Below are positions 22,801-36,050 of a DNA stretch of 64,000 nucleotides, in pieces. The notes under the pieces were generated by a model. That model was not told the DNA's origin and ran no database searches. It saw only the letters and a program-made list of their open reading frames with translations. Within the stretch, counting starts at the first letter, position 1, and the number at the start of each line of letters is the position of its first letter. The position numbers and the translations under genes were made by a program. This DNA is from Flabesymbios commensalis (Eukaryota; Annelida; Polychaeta; Terebellida; Flabelligeridae): the NCBI GenBank assembly GCA_964017125.1, contig OZ024914.1, positions 26,641,073 through 26,705,072 on the forward strand, given 5' to 3'.

Positions 22801-23639
22801 TTACTACGATGGCCTTCAGTGGTCAAAAAACTACAACATGCTAGATCTATATTTTCGGTACCGGGTAGGCCTACCGGTAGCTTAAAATAAAGTGTAAGGA
22901 CATAGGCCCCCTAATTATGTGGCTAAAACAAACGTCCGTGGGATACGTACCAAGATGTTCTTTAGATAAATCTGCATCATGAAAAATACGGTGTCAATTC
23001 TTCTTTTCGGTTATAGTGATACTTTCAGTTTCATATCATGGGAAAAAAATCATTTTTATAACCAACGTGGCACAAATAATTGTATTTTACACACAGCAGA
23101 TAGATATATGTAATATACCATATTAAAGATAATACATGTAATATTGCACATAATGTTCATAAAAGCACACAGAATAAAATAAAATTTTAAACATAGGGGT
23201 CTATATAGTGGCACTTATAATTTAAGCTTATGTCTAATACGTAGGCTAAAAAATAAAAACACATGATTTCCATTGTACTATTACACCAATAATTCCAAGT
23301 TGTTAACATCCGATAATCATGAAAAATGTAACATACCAAATTATTGGAAATATACAAACGAAAATGGAACGAAAGAAGAGCATAAATAATCAGTAAAACA
23401 ATTCGGGTGTCTATTTATTTTTTTCGATTTTAGTAGCATTTCACGATACATTAAAATATACATTACACAAGAATCTTCCATACAGGACGACATAGGCCTA
23501 CATTATAACCTGTGCATGATTGCCGATTACAACCTGTCTGATTGAATCGTGACAGCACGTAGGCCTACTCGCCTAAGAAGCGTAATTAAAGCGACAAAAT
23601 CAGGCAAAAATCGTCAAAAAATCAATAGGCCTACTGCTT
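22801..23639. other. Intergenic AT-rich stretch upstream of the CEPT1-like gene
   Basis: No coding or repeat structure was recognised apart from several TAGGCCTA-type palindromes (about 22866, 23501, 23562 and 23625). Confidence 0.45.
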
Positions 23640-24451
23640 GTATCAGCCTGTTAAACTCAGATATTTTTGTATAAACGAGACTCATTTACTGAGGGACACA
23701 CAACTGTCGTACTGGTGTAAGCCTACATGTTAATGCAAAAAAAAAAGGATCTGATGGTGTCGGGATATTTATAAAAGACACATGTTTTGAAAACTACGTT
23801 GTGTCAGTTGTTGACAAGGACTATGAAGGAATACTGGGGATCAAGTTATGCAACAAACATTCCGATTACACTTGTATCGTTTACTCTTGCTATATACCAC
23901 CTGAAACGTCTCCATAGGTAAGCTTTTTCGCACAAATAATGAGTCTAATGTACATATTTTCATATGCAGATAATTTTCTTAATTGTGGCGACTTTAATGC
24001 AAGGATTGGATCGAAACAAGATTTCGATTGTCAAGTTGATAATATACCAACAAGAGATGCGATAGATACTGTTTTTAACCAGCATGGTAATTGTCTCATA
24101 TATTTTCTGAATGATTCTAAAATGTGTATTCTAAATGTCAGGACTGGAAATAATGATTTTACTTTTATTTCGCCGAGAGGAAGAAGTGTAGTGGATTATG
24201 TATTTATTCCGCACGATATGTTGCGGTCTATAAGTGATTTTAATATTGGAACATATGTCAGTCTTTTATGTCTAGAAACCGTCTTGATAGTCTCCTTCAT
24301 GAGACTAGTAAAATACCTGACCATGCGATTGTTACTGTCACAGTTAGTGTAATTAGCCACAGGCGTGTATTTCTTGATGAGCCAACAGCAGATAATCCGG
24401 GTGACACTAGCTATGCGGGGCAGAATGAAACCAGATTTAAAACCCGTCAGA
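23640..24451 (+). mobile_element. LINE, plus strand, endonuclease part (left half of a split copy)
   Basis: Carries an AP-type endonuclease: GVGIFIKDT near 23757-23783, then VVDKDYEGILGIKL, CGDFNARIG near 23985-24010, and the terminal SPRGRSVVDYVFIP near 24170-24212. The frame is broken by stops and shifts at several points (for example between about 23720 and 23940, and near 24260). It is interrupted at about 24451 by a minus-strand LINE and resumes at about 26415. The upstream limit near 23640 is approximate, and any ORF1 is not seen. Confidence 0.8.
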
Positions 24452-26412
24452 TACTTTGAACTTTGAACTTTGAAATCATATCCAGCAGCACCTCCTATTT
24501 GGCGTATCAGGCTGGAGGGGGGAAAGGGCTGGTGGATTTAGTCAACCAGTTGACTCTTGAACGCTGCCACAGTTTTTGATTCTATGGCAGCTGCCGGAAG
24601 AGAATTCAAATCAGGGATAGTTCGATGCCAAAAAGAATTTTGTCCCAGTGTGGTGTTAGCTCTAAGATGTTTATAGGCCTGATTGTGCCCACCACGTGTT
24701 CTTCTGTCCGCTGGGATTAAACGGTCATTGATAGGAATTTCGACTAGCTCATTTAATATTTTGAACATGCTTAACGTTACAAGTCTAGAATTTTTACGTC
24801 TTGTTTTCAAGTCAGTCCAGCCCAGGTTCTGAATGAGAGATGTCACACTGGCTGTTTGTCTATAATTTTGGGTGACAAATCTTGCTGCTGATCTTTGAAT
24901 TTTTTCTAATTTATCAATATCTTTTTGTCTAAAGGAATCCCAAACTGCTGAAGAGTATTCTAATGACGATCTGACCAGGGAGAAATAGGCAGTCTCTCTT
25001 AGTTTAGGGGGACATGCCTTCAGGTTTCTCCGAAGGAAGCCCAGAGTGGAATTTGCTCCCATTCCAGGGTCTCACTAAGGCAAACACCAAGATATGGTGT
25101 TGATAAAACGTTCGCTAGTGTTTCACCTTTAAGGGTGTACTCAAATTCCAGGTTTTTTTATTTTGGCCTGGACACCCTCAGGACCGAGCATTTCGAGGGG
25201 TTGAAACACATCCCCCATCGATCTGCCCAGTCCTGTAACGCAGATAGGTCTCTCTGCAGCTGCTCCTGATCTGCTCGACATTTTATCGGGCGATACAGGA
25301 GGCAGTCATCTGCAAAGAGACGAACCTATAGGTCAAAAAGAGTAGGGGTCCGAGAACAGTACCCTGGGGCACACCGGACCTCACGCGAGCTGATTCTGAA
25401 GAGCTGCCATCAACTACTACTTTTTGGGTTCTATTGGTCAGGAAATTTTGAGTCCAATTAAGAGTTGGTCCCCGAATTCCATAGTGGTCAAGTTTGTGCA
25501 AGAGGCGTTGGTGGAGGACAACATCAAAGGCCTTACTAAAATCCAAGACAACAACATCTGTTTGTGTCTTGCTTGCAAAATTTCGAATAAATTCATCAGT
25601 TGTAATAATCAAAAGCTGGCTTTCGAATGAGTGTTTTGATCGAAAGCCATGCTGTACAGGTGTTAAAATTTTGTTTTCCGAAAAATGGGACATAATTTGT
25701 TTATAAATGATATGTTCGAGTAATTTGGCACAAACACATGTGAGGGATAGCGGCCTGTAGCTTGCCGGAGAGTGCCGATCCCCTTTTTCGAAGACTAGGG
25801 CAACATTAGCCTCTACCCAGTCATCTGGTAATTTGCCCGTCTGTAGAGATTGGTCGAAAATAATTTTAAGAAAGGGAGATATTTCGTTGGCAGCATTCTT
25901 CAGAATTAGGTTCGGGAGTTCGTCCAGTCCAGAGGCCTTTCTGCCGTTTAAACCCTCAAGTAATTTAGTTACACCTTGAACGGTAATTTCGAATTTAGGC
26001 ATTTCAGTATTCAGTGGTCCTGTTAATTTAGGTATATTCGTGGTGTCTTCCGAGGTAAAAACTGAGCAAAATTGGTTGTTTAGTATTTCGGCCTTACGTC
26101 TGCTATCTGAATGCAGCTGACCGTTTTCCTTCAAGGGAGAGATACCATTTCCATCCTGACGTTTAGATTTAATATACCGCCAGAGTGGTTTTGAATTTTT
26201 TTGTTCTAAAGATTCAGAAAGTTTGTTTTTCAAAAAAGACCACCTGGCAGACCTGATGGCACGCTGGGTCTGCCGTTTACATAATTTATATTTTGCCCAA
26301 AGGTCAGCTTTATTCGTACGCTTGGCTCTGCTATATAAAGATGTTTTTTTCCGAATAGATGCAAGGAGTGATTTGGATAGCCAAGGTAGATTTTCCCGAG
26401 GGGACGTCATTT
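24452..26412 (-). mobile_element. LINE, minus strand, 5'-truncated, inserted in another LINE
   Basis: Reverse-transcriptase element of the Jockey/CR1 group. The frame from 26410 reads NLPWLSKSLLASIRKKTSLY, then the RT core: ASGLDELPN, DVVVLDFSKAFD and RVRSGVPQGTVLGPLLF. The FADD-containing segment near 25280-25330 is disrupted, with a frame change just after GPLLF. The C-terminal part is open from about 25062 to 24538 (GFLRRNLKACP, SLEYSSAVWD). The endonuclease half is absent, so the copy is 5'-truncated. Its 3' tail is three TTCAAAG units on the minus strand (24455-24474), a microsatellite-type tail. No target duplication could be fixed. Confidence 0.85.
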
Positions 26413-29400
26413 TAGTTGGTATAAATTTGTTCAGGCATAGATTTAGGATACAACCTGATTTTATGACATCTAATAGTTGTCAAAAATGTATTTCAGATAT
26501 TATTACATCTATTCAGAGTGTAGACAGTCACAGCTTGATATTGATGATATGTTTTAAAAAATGTGTAAATGAATTCACTCTGCGATGAAAGAAAAAAATC
26601 CTACCTACTCTCCAGACAGACATGTGCAGAGAAGAAGGAGGAAATGCCGTTCATATTGGAACGAAGAACTTAGCAGTTTATGGAATGAGATGTGTCTTAA
26701 AGAGAAATTGTTTACTAAATTTTGAGGAACTGGAAGAGAGAAAACAAAACTTCTTACTAATTTTAAGATGTCAAGATCAAAGTTCGATAAAACTCTCAGG
26801 CAATATGACAGAGCTCATAAGAGAACCATCTTGTTAAATATTGAAGAATTTTGCACAGATACATCCAATCCAAGGAATTTTCGGGATCATGTCAAAATGC
26901 TAGGCCCTAAGAGAAAAAGTCATTTACCAATGGAAGTAAAGATAAATAATGTTCAATACACAGATAATGAAAATTAAAGAAGTGGCAGTCAGTTTTTTCT
27001 TAATTATATAATAATGATGTCAGTGCATTTGTTGATGATAATTTTTATCAAACTATGCTTCGAAATAAAGAAATATTAGAAAGTAATATTGTTGATCCAC
27101 CGTATAATTATAATACAAAGCTAAATGCAAGTATAACAACTCAGGAGGTTAAAAAAGCTATTATAAGCAGCAAAAATGGCAAGTCTGCAGGTCCTGATAA
27201 ATTGCCTTATAAAGTTTTGAAGAATGATCCTATAATTGACGCCTTGCATAAATTTTATGTTTTATGTTTTTCCACGGGAAAGGTACCTGAGGAATGGCTG
27301 AGAGCCACCATCTCACCAATACCAAAATCCGCTCAACTAGATAAATGTGAACCTTTGCATTACAGTGGAATTAGTTTACTTTGCACAAGTGCAAAAATTT
27401 ATTCATCTATTTTAAATAGCAGAGTAATGGCATATTTGGAGAATAATAATTTACTAGTTAAAGAACAGAATGGGTTCAGAATAAACCGAGCCTGTAATGA
27501 CCATGTTTTTCTCTTGCTTTAATTCTGCAAACAAATGCGGGTAAAAAATGTGGGACTTTCACAACATTTATTGACATCAAGAAAGCTTTAGACTTGATAG
27601 ACCATGAAGCACTTTTTTATAAGCACTTTCTTCCACAGAATAGCATAGATGGCAAAATGTATTGGTCTGTTAAATCAATGTACTCTGACACTATTAGTAA
27701 TGTAAAAGTAAACAAGTTGTATACTGACCGGTGTTACATTAATAGTGGAGTGAAAAAGGGGGATACACTCTCCCCCACACTTTTTTCTCTCTTTATAAAT
27801 AAATAAATAATAATAATATAATAATATAGCTAAATAAATAAAGGCTGCTGGTTATGGTATTATTGTGGGTAATGATAAAGTTTCGATACTATTGTATGCA
27901 GATTATATAGCACTGTTATCAGAGTCTGAAGATGATATGCAGAATATGTTAGATATTGTATATGAATGGTGTAGGAAATGGCGCCTGCAAGTGAATTGTA
28001 GTAAAACTAAGGTCATGCATTTTAGGAAGAAAAATTTGTGTAGGTCACAATATGTATTTCATCTTGGTGAAACACCGTTAAGTTATGAAGACAATTATAA
28101 ATATCTTTGAGTTATATTTGAAGAACATTTAGATTTCAATACCTGTGCTGAGACTTTAGGTGCTGCAGGAGGCATAGCTTTGGTCTCGGTTATCAGCAAA
28201 TTTAAATCAATTAAAAATATGGGATCTCTTTATAATGCAGAGGTTATACCAGTGACTGACTATTGCGCTGGAGCTTGGGGCCATAAACTATACCAAAAAA
28301 CGGAAGCTGTTCAAAAACGTGCTTTACGATTCTATCTGGGGGTGCATAAGTTTGCGCCTATTCCCGCCATAGAAGGTGATGTTGGATCATGGTTGCCAAC
28401 ATATTATCGTCATAAATCGGAAATCATTCGACTGTGGATGCTTCTAATTTTAATGGATAACAGCAGACTGGCAAAGAAAATATTTTTGAGCAATTATTCA
28501 AATGCCAAGGTAAATGATTGGCCCACACAGGTCCGCCGTATATTTGAATCTATGGGGGAGCTCGATATTTATAATAATGTTCAAGTGTGTGATGTTCTTT
28601 ACGCTAGGAATATTTTGTTTAATAATTATGCAGAAACCTGGCATGCAAGTGTAATGAGTAAACCAAAACTACGTATTTACAGAGAATTTAAAACTAACTA
28701 CAGACTTGAAAATTACATAGCTTTTAATCTTTCACGCCAGGAAAGATCCTATTTAGCCCAATTTAGGTGTGGTATTCTTCCTCTAAAAGTCGAGACAGGT
28801 CGTTTCAGAAATGAGCCACTCAGTGAGAGAAAATGATCGTTTTGTGCCCAAGAGTCTGTAGAAGATGAGTTTCATTTATTTTACATTGCCCGAAATACAA
28901 TATGGAGAGACAGAATTTATTAGAGGTATATTTGTCAAGTTTAGTAGGTGATAATGTAGCAAAGCTGAATGCTCTTATGCAGCAGGCCGTCCGTCCACTG
29001 GCTAAACATATACATAAAGCATTTTATAAACGCCGAGAAGCACTGTATGTTTTATAGAATGCTCAACAGATTATATTGATTACGAATTTTTATATTTATA
29101 TTATTTATAATAGCAATGTAATATTGTATATACTATACTATATATATGTCTATATGAAATATTATATTAATATGCTGAGGCGCGGGGTATTGGACTTTTT
29201 TTCAGGTTGGCAAACTTAAGAATGGTTCCAGTGATTCTGCGCTTCAAGGTTTTGCCAGACCTGTTTTTTCTTTGACAAGTACACAAAACTATAATTATAC
29301 TTTAAAGTGACTTATAAGCCCATTGGGCTGGGTGTTAAAACTGTTTAATTTATGTTTGATGTAACACAATTATTGTAACACAGGTCCCTATAATGAAAAA

Positions 29401-29426
29401 GATCGTTATCGTTATCGTTATCATAT
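26413..29426 (+). mobile_element. LINE, plus strand, reverse transcriptase and 3' end (right half of a split copy)
   Basis: Continuation of the element at 23640. After a linker (SYWNEELSSLWNE near 26650) come RT blocks: NGKSAGPDKLPYKVLK (about 27175), an HYSGISLLCTSAKIY block (about 27358-27402), KQNGF-like EQNGFRINRACND (about 27460), IDIKKA, GVKKGDTLSPTLFSLF (about 27747), and ILLYADYIALLSESE (about 27886), where the usual YADD is YADY. A C-terminal open part runs from 28180 to 28836, then EDEFH near 28863. The tail is GTTATC repeated, ending near 29426. There are several stops and frameshifts; the copy is dead. The large gap between its halves is the minus-strand LINE. Confidence 0.85.
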
Positions 29427-30059
29427 GGTAATATTAGGAAGCCAAAATGAAAATAATGTTTTTTGATGATTCTAATCTGATTGTGTCGTTTTAATTACAG
29501 GCGTCATAATGCCAGACATAATTCAACAAGACATCGTGAAGAGTGAAGTGATTGATGAAAATTTACATAAGCGATTTTAAAGCAACGTAGGCCTATATAG
29601 TGGGTCCTACACACTATATTTAGTCTAGTAGGAAGAAGGGGGTATCGTGCACCCCCGTAAATCGATTTCTAATTGATTTTTCTAGATTGGAAAAATACCA
29701 TAGAAAACGATTTGCTATGTTAAAAAGTTGACAAAATGTTCCACATACCATTTGTATGCAAATTAGTGACGCCATTACTGGTAGATGTATATTTCGCAAT
29801 ATCTCAGTTAATATTGCACATAGCTCAACAATTAAGGTGTCTAATCCCATGTTTTGAGGGTCTAAGATACTAATAAAACTATTCTTGAAGTGATCAGATG
29901 TGTCTAAAAGATGTTAGCGTGCCAAGTATCGCCGCCATTAGCGAAAAATCTAAGTAGATAATATTCCATCAGTGCAAAAACCAGAAATTAGATCTAAAAA
30001 GAAATCTTTTGAGCGTGCGACAGAAGATGAAACTTAGAGGCTTATTTTGAGCTCATCGT

Positions 30060-31605
30060 CAAAATCATGTGATCTGGACCCCATTCCTACAAGCGCGCTG
30101 GCTGAAAAATTGTCTTGATATATTAGTAGCTCCCATCACTGATATAAATACCATTTCAATGAACACAAGTACATTTCCTAAAAAAATCATAGAAGCTCAT
30201 GTAAGACCACTACTTAAAAAAACATCTCTTCTTAAACGAACTGAAAAAATACAGGCCTGTATCCTACTTAAGTTTCATCTCCAAAATCTTAGAAAAAATA
30301 GTAGCAGATCGACTGCAAGCTCATATAAAAAATAGCCACCTATCTAATCCATTACAATCAGCTTACAGGAAACATCATTGTACAGAATCAGCTCTACTGA
30401 AGGTACATAACGATATCATTATTAGTATGGACAAGGGTGACGTTACAGCTCTGACCTTGCTTGACTTGTTGGTCGCTTTCGACACCATTGACCATGCTAC
30501 ATTACCAAATAGACTTTCAGATTGGTATGGAATATCTACATCTGGGCAGGGTCAAATTTGGTATTCTTCTTACTTGCAAAATAGGCACCAATCCGTAAAA
30601 ATTAAAGACAGTCTGTCAGATAAAGTCACACTCTCATATGGAGTTCCACAGGGCTCTGTGCTGGGACCAGTGCTTTTTATCCTATACACTACACTACTCG
30701 GAACTATTTTCTCCAGTTTTGACATAAACCACCATCTTTATGCCGAGGATACTCAAATTTACATATCTCTATCCGTTTCCAACTCTAAGGTATCTCTTGA
30801 TAAGTTGCAACATTGTGTGAAGGACGTGTCGGCCTGGATGACAGGGTCTAAGCTGAAGCTAAATCCTAGTAAGACAGACTTTCTTCTCATTGGGACCAAA
30901 CTTCAGCGAGAAGAATTCTTAAATAATTCCCCGTGCTTAATTCTAGGTCAAGACACAAATTCATCTGCATCAGCCAAAAATCTTGGTTTAGTATTCGACA
31001 GTAGCCCGGATTTCCGAAAAGACATATTTAAAAAAAAGACATATCCCAAACATGTAGGGCATGCTTCTATCATATCCGTGACCTGCGTCGAATTCGAAAA
31101 AGTCTGTCCTTAGATCTTTCCAAGCAAATTGCAGTGGTACTGGTCAGTAGCAAGTTAGATTATTGTAACTCACTTCTCCAAAATATACCAGAAAAAGATA
31201 TCGCTACATGTAGATAACAACGGGTTCAGAACTGCCTTGCAAGAGTTGTAACCAAGGCCCCCACGTTTTAGTTGTTCCGTTCCTATTCTAAAACGATTAC
31301 ATTGGCTTCCTGTCAAATTTCGCAATAATTTTTAAATATGCACAATAACTTTCCGAACCCTAAAAGACCATCAGCCTGCATATCTGGCTGACTTACTTGT
31401 TTGTCCGAAATGCTCAAAATATTTACACTACCATTTCAAATCGATTTGTTGGTCATCGTATAAAAAGTAACACTGAGTGAAGAGCTTTCTCTACATCTGG
31501 CCCAGCCTTATGGAGCTGTGCCTGTGCCAATACGTAATGCCGAAACAATATTAACATTCCGGAATTACTCAAATCTCACCTATTTGATCTGGCTTTCCCA
31601 CCCTA
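30060..31605 (+). mobile_element. LINE fragment (CR1/L2 group), plus strand
   Basis: RT-bearing non-LTR element, 5'-truncated. It opens near SCDLDPIPTSALAEKL-like sequence (about 30066). The core from 30427 reads MDKGDVTALTLLDLLVAFDT, YGVPQGSVLGPVLFILY, HHLYAEDTQIYISLS (the usual YADD is YAED) and SKLKLNPSKTDFLL. Further C-terminal blocks (LSLDL-like, SSKLDYCNSLLQNIPEKDI) can be read to about 31200 in other frames. It ends with a LLKSHLFDLAFPP-like segment and stop near 31603. Frame changes are present near 30290, 31040 and 31110 and later. It lies within the inverted-repeat unit 29619-34110. Confidence 0.8.
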
Positions 31606-31639
31606 GCTCCTCAGCAGCCTGGCTCCCTGTTGACGAACC

Positions 31640-33600
31640 TGCTTTGGCCTCGATTAGGAAACATGATCACGCTAAGGATTTATGCGCCTCTGAGCTCGGT
31701 CCGCTTAGGGCGTGGTATGTAGAATGTATGCTAGAGCATGCTGTTTTTGCAACAGAACCGTTAGGACTGACAAGATAATTCTGAAGGGTTCAGTCCAACC
31801 ATTTACTCATCACTCATCATTTTCATCGAAAATAATTGTCATGGTATTCTTCATGATCAACATATGCTCATCTCTTTCCCGATTACCAGCATCCAGGAGA
31901 TCAACCAGCGAGGTTGACAGGAAAGGACAACATGATCACAGTGGTTCCAAGACTCCCAGATCAGTCTTCATCCACCCCTGTTGCTCCTCGTACATGCACG
32001 AAGCAACCCGGTGGTTCACATGCTGGACGTGTGGCTGAAAAGCAGACTGGTACGGGGAAGGCGAGACAGGTCGACTCCGGACTTTAGCTTCTTGTCTTCT
32101 CTCAGCATCTTGTGGAGCAGCTTGACATGGACGGCTTTCACAGAAGATTCACACCAGCCACGTATGCAAACTGATTCAGCTGTTTCATCACCTGAAGCTT
32201 GACGTTTGACGTCGTCACCAATGTGCCTGAATATTTTGTAGAACCTGGTGTTCTTTCCCAGCTTTTTAGGTGGCCCCACCTTTCCCTTGCCTTTGAATAA
32301 ACTAGTTCAATCCTTTTCACGGGAGACACATTAGTCGAGGGGAGTGGCACAGTTAATAGTTTTCTCTGAGAGACTGAGCCACGTCAGATAATTGTATGTT
32401 GACAATCTGTCTGTGCTTCCCCGATTCTGTGTCACACAGTCATATTGATTGAGTGGGCAGGATGCTGTAGAATCATAAATACATGTCTGGTCCTGCACGC
32501 CACCTGTATTTTGATAAATTAAAACACTTGAAACAAAAAATTATGTGAATAGACAATGCAGTAGCAAGACAAGTAACATATAACATTGCCTAGCTATCTG
32601 TTGTAACAAATTGATGAATGCTTCCCTCCACAATGAGGACTGCCATTTTTGTTCTGTACAGCCTGGAAGCGGCCTGCTTACCACCCCATACAACATCACT
32701 GACATAACTGTTTATTTGTGCCTTCGTTTGCAAGGAAGCTCTTGGGATATGGCTGCCTGATAGCTGATCCAGCTGAAATAATCTCTGGGCTGCTACGTCT
32801 CAACCTCTCCTGCGCTGTGATAGACCCAGGATGATAACTGTCAATCGAGATCGCCGTCTGATCGAGTATCTGTATGCATATCTCACAACAGGTCGGCGAA
32901 GGTTGGTAATGGTATGTAGCAGTGCCATGCCATCCTGTATGAGCAAATCGTCAACTCCTTGGGGTATAACAGATTGTCTAGGGTAGCGTCTTCCAGAAGG
33001 AAAAGCTATTTGATGACCCTAGCCAAGGAGGTACTGAGCCATACGTCATGAGCTCTTCCAAGTTCATTGGTTCATTTAGACTTTACGAGGAGCGGGGATG
33101 CCAGGTTGCTTTGCTCCTGGGACTGGATGACTTGAGATGATAGATTCACATGGAGTAACACAGGTTGACACAGCTTTATATACCATTTGAAAAACAATGA
33201 GTATAGTTGCGAATGGGATTTTAACTGAGAACCTTTCCCCGTGAGGAAGTGTTGTCAGCTTTTCAGAATTGAGCTCCATATTGTCGAATCTTTAATAGTG
33301 GCTACCATTTGTCTTTGAAAGCCCACAGAATGTTACGGCAAAAAGGACAACAGCGTTCTGGTACTGATCCGCACTACCAAGAATGTAAGCTTGTGCAAGA
33401 GCATCAGCAAGAACGATAACCGAACTGTGCAGAAGCCAGAATGAAAAGGCAACATGAAATTGTGTGCTCTTTGGGAATTTATTGACTTTGACATGATTGT
33501 TTATTTGGTTATTCTGTAGCCGTTTCAGCAGTTTCTCAGCTTGATAGTTCTGATTCACCATAGCCATTTAGTTCTTCGACATAGAGCAAGTGCTATGACG
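31640..33600 (-). pseudogene. Broken copy of an unnamed multi-copy mobile-type gene, FEN1/XPG-like motifs
   Basis: On the minus strand, segments in several frames match a large gene family I recall from cnidarian, mollusc and echinoderm genomes that has no settled name. Visible motifs: LEELMTYG near 33039-33062, DGMALLHT near 32912-32935, SITAQERLRR near 32790-32825, GKNTRFYKIFRHIGDD near 32208-32255, and LSRLPRTSLLFSHT near 32025-32066. In intact members the DGMALLH and VFD-SIK-ER blocks look like the first acidic motifs of XPG/FEN1 nucleases. The copy is broken in several places and is treated as a fossil. It sits just inside the right inverted terminus of the 29619-34110 unit. The identification is by memory and could not be checked. 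Confidence 0.5.
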
Positions 33601-34110
33601 ATAGTAACATTATGTTGGACAACATGTTCTCAAGTACGAAAAGAAGTGCCTTCTCATGGGCATGTCAGATCGCTCTGAAAATAGTTTTACTATGTTCTTT
33701 GGCCCCCAAAACATAGGTCTGGAAACTTTTTATATGCAGTTATATTTAATATATATTTAATACATGGCAAAAAATAGACTTTTCGTTATTGGCGGCAATA
33801 TTTTGCCCGATAACATGTCCCAGACACGTATGATCACTTCAATTATAGTTTTATAATGCTCTTGGAGCCTCAAAACATTGGGTTAGGCACCTTAATTGTT
33901 GAGCTATGCGCACTATTAGCTGATATATGGCGAAATATACATTTTTCAGTAATGGCGTCACTAAATTGCATAAAAATGATATGTGGGACATTTTGTCAAC
34001 TTTTTAAAATAGCAAATCGTTTTCTATGGTATTTTTCCAATCTAGAAACATAAATTACAAATTGATTTCCGGGGGGTACACGATACCCCCTTCTTCCTGC
34101 CGAACTAATT

Positions 34111-36050
34111 GTGCTTGGGAGAATATGCCAAAAGCTAAGCTGTTCTGTTGGAAGAATGCATGTGTGTCGCATTACTATCTTGTTGAAATTATTAAATTTT
34201 TATTTATAGGCCTACGCATCTAGTCACTATTTCATTGTACAGCCCCGTAATTAAATTGTTTAAATGTAATATTGTTATCTGCAGATGTGGCTTGTATCAC
34301 TGTTTTGCGGCCGATTAGGCAGCCACGGGACTCTGCCAATTCTAAAGTGGGGTGAGTGGAATTCTCATCCATGTTTATAATGTAGTAAACAAATGTATTT
34401 AAAATATATATTTAAATTCGAACGTGTATTGTTACCGTACTGATATTAAACTTGTATTTGCAGGTTATTTTCTTTATTTGATTGATTTGTTATTCATGTA
34501 TTTGAACTTTGTTTTATTGCCATATTAATTACCGTTAATAAATATTCATCTGACCAAATGTGAAGCTATATTCTTGTTATATCACAAGTTAACAAGTTAT
34601 TGCATATGAACAATGTCATATGGGAAAGCGGTTGCGAGAAAAAAAGATATTGTACGTATTACTATGTACATGTAATATTCTATCGCTAGCCCATGCCATG
34701 AGTTATCGCAAAGAAACAACCTGAAGAGGAGATAATTATGTTGTGCTGTAGTTATTATATGACAGATTCAACTCATTTGAAAGCTTCTTTCAAAATATTC
34801 CTTAGTAACTGTGAGAACAAGGATAAGTTGACATTATTTCTTGCTCATAAAACTTAAAAGCCTTGCAATTAAGATAAAAAATGTTGTCGTTTCTGTCAAG
34901 GAAAGTGCCAATTCTAGCAACATAGATGTGGCAAGTAGTTATCAAGAGGAAACATATGCACATGTTTGCAAATTGCTGGAAAAATCACTATGATGACATC
35001 TGATACATATTTTTCCATTATTGAAAATATCCACTCTCGGGACCTAAAGTCTTGCCCCGATTAGGCACATATACCTTTATAATTTAACTCCCGATTGACC
35101 TGCTTTTGATTGGGTGGGCGGTCTGAGTCGTACATGATATTTTTTATGCGTCTCAGCATTTTATGTATACTTTAGTAGTAGGCTAAGCTTCTACATCAGG
35201 ATTTTTACCGATGACTTTCATACATTTCTGTCTCCGTCCTGGATATACCGTTGTGGAATTAAATAGGCATACACCTCACCAGGAAACATTCCAGTGTGTA
35301 ATATCCCTGGTGACCAGGCATGGTGGTTCCCGGTTTTTTTTAATAAATTTATAATGATCATGTATGCTTTGTTCCATGTATGGTTTGATGAATTAATCAA
35401 ATCATGAGCCAAACGGTCATTGCGGAAGGCCTGATTTTGGCTTCCATGCATGTACATGATCAGACATAACTCGCAGGAAGCTATTAAATTACCCTGTTGG
35501 AAAATATTACAAAAGGCTGGACCTTGTTCCATTTATCCAGCTGGGGAAGACTGTGCATCCACCAGTATTATGTTAATGCTAGTCTTGAAGAATTTATGTG
35601 TTCTTTGTTCAATGTGGATGAGGTTTAAGCACGTGCATGGGTAACACATGTTTGTGCAGGATACAGGGTTTATCGTGCACTTAGATGTTTAAATGCGATG
35701 CCAACACAGAAAAAGATTATAACATTCTTAATATATTTAATACACTGTGGTGATGTTGACTATTTAGAAACTACACAAGCAAGAAGCCTGTTGAGCAGTA
35801 TAACATTTACTTTTTGCGCCATATGTGTGTGATATCACATTGCATATATCTGGTCAAATTGAACGAATACAAAATGTAACCTGATAATTTTAATTTGCTT
35901 AATTACTATGTAAAAGAAAAAAACAGGTCACCAGGTCAGATGTTTTATGTTTTATTCCGTACACAGGTGAAGTATTGATGGTTTATATTTTCTTTAGTAA
36001 GGTATTATATCGCAGGACTATATGATGATGTTACGTCGGGGTAACATTAT
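34111..36050. other. Stretch without a recognised gene
   Basis: Mostly AT-rich. One exon-like piece lies at 34285-34349, with acceptor TTATCTGCAG, an open frame starting MWLVSLFCGRLGSHG and donor GTGAGTG, but no family resemblance. A 104-codon open frame on the minus strand (35218-35532) also resembles nothing I know. It could be the interior of a degraded mobile element. Confidence 0.3.

Larger units (their letters stand above)
29619..34110. mobile_element. 4.5-kb unit with ~370-bp terminal inverted repeats
   Basis: The left terminus (29619-~29990) and right terminus (~33720-34110) are inverted copies. Shared words read inward from both ends include AGGAAGAAGGGGGTATCGTG, TCTAGATTGGAAAAATACCA, TAGAAAACGATTTGCTAT, TAGTGACGCCATTACTG and TAGCTCAACAATTAAGGTG. 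They differ by scattered substitutions, so the unit is not fresh. Inside are a LINE fragment (30060-31605) and, on the minus strand, a broken gene of the unnamed family described at 31640. No target duplication was identified. It may be a DNA transposon, or two inverted copies of one repeat that happen to flank other insertions. Confidence 0.65.

Noticed and set aside
29620-34053. Similar short open frames in both inverted termini (MASLxCIxM..., ANRFLWYFSNLE)
   Set aside because: They are the same repeat read from both ends. Substitutions do not favour silent sites by eye and the frame opens and closes within the terminus, so coding is not supported.
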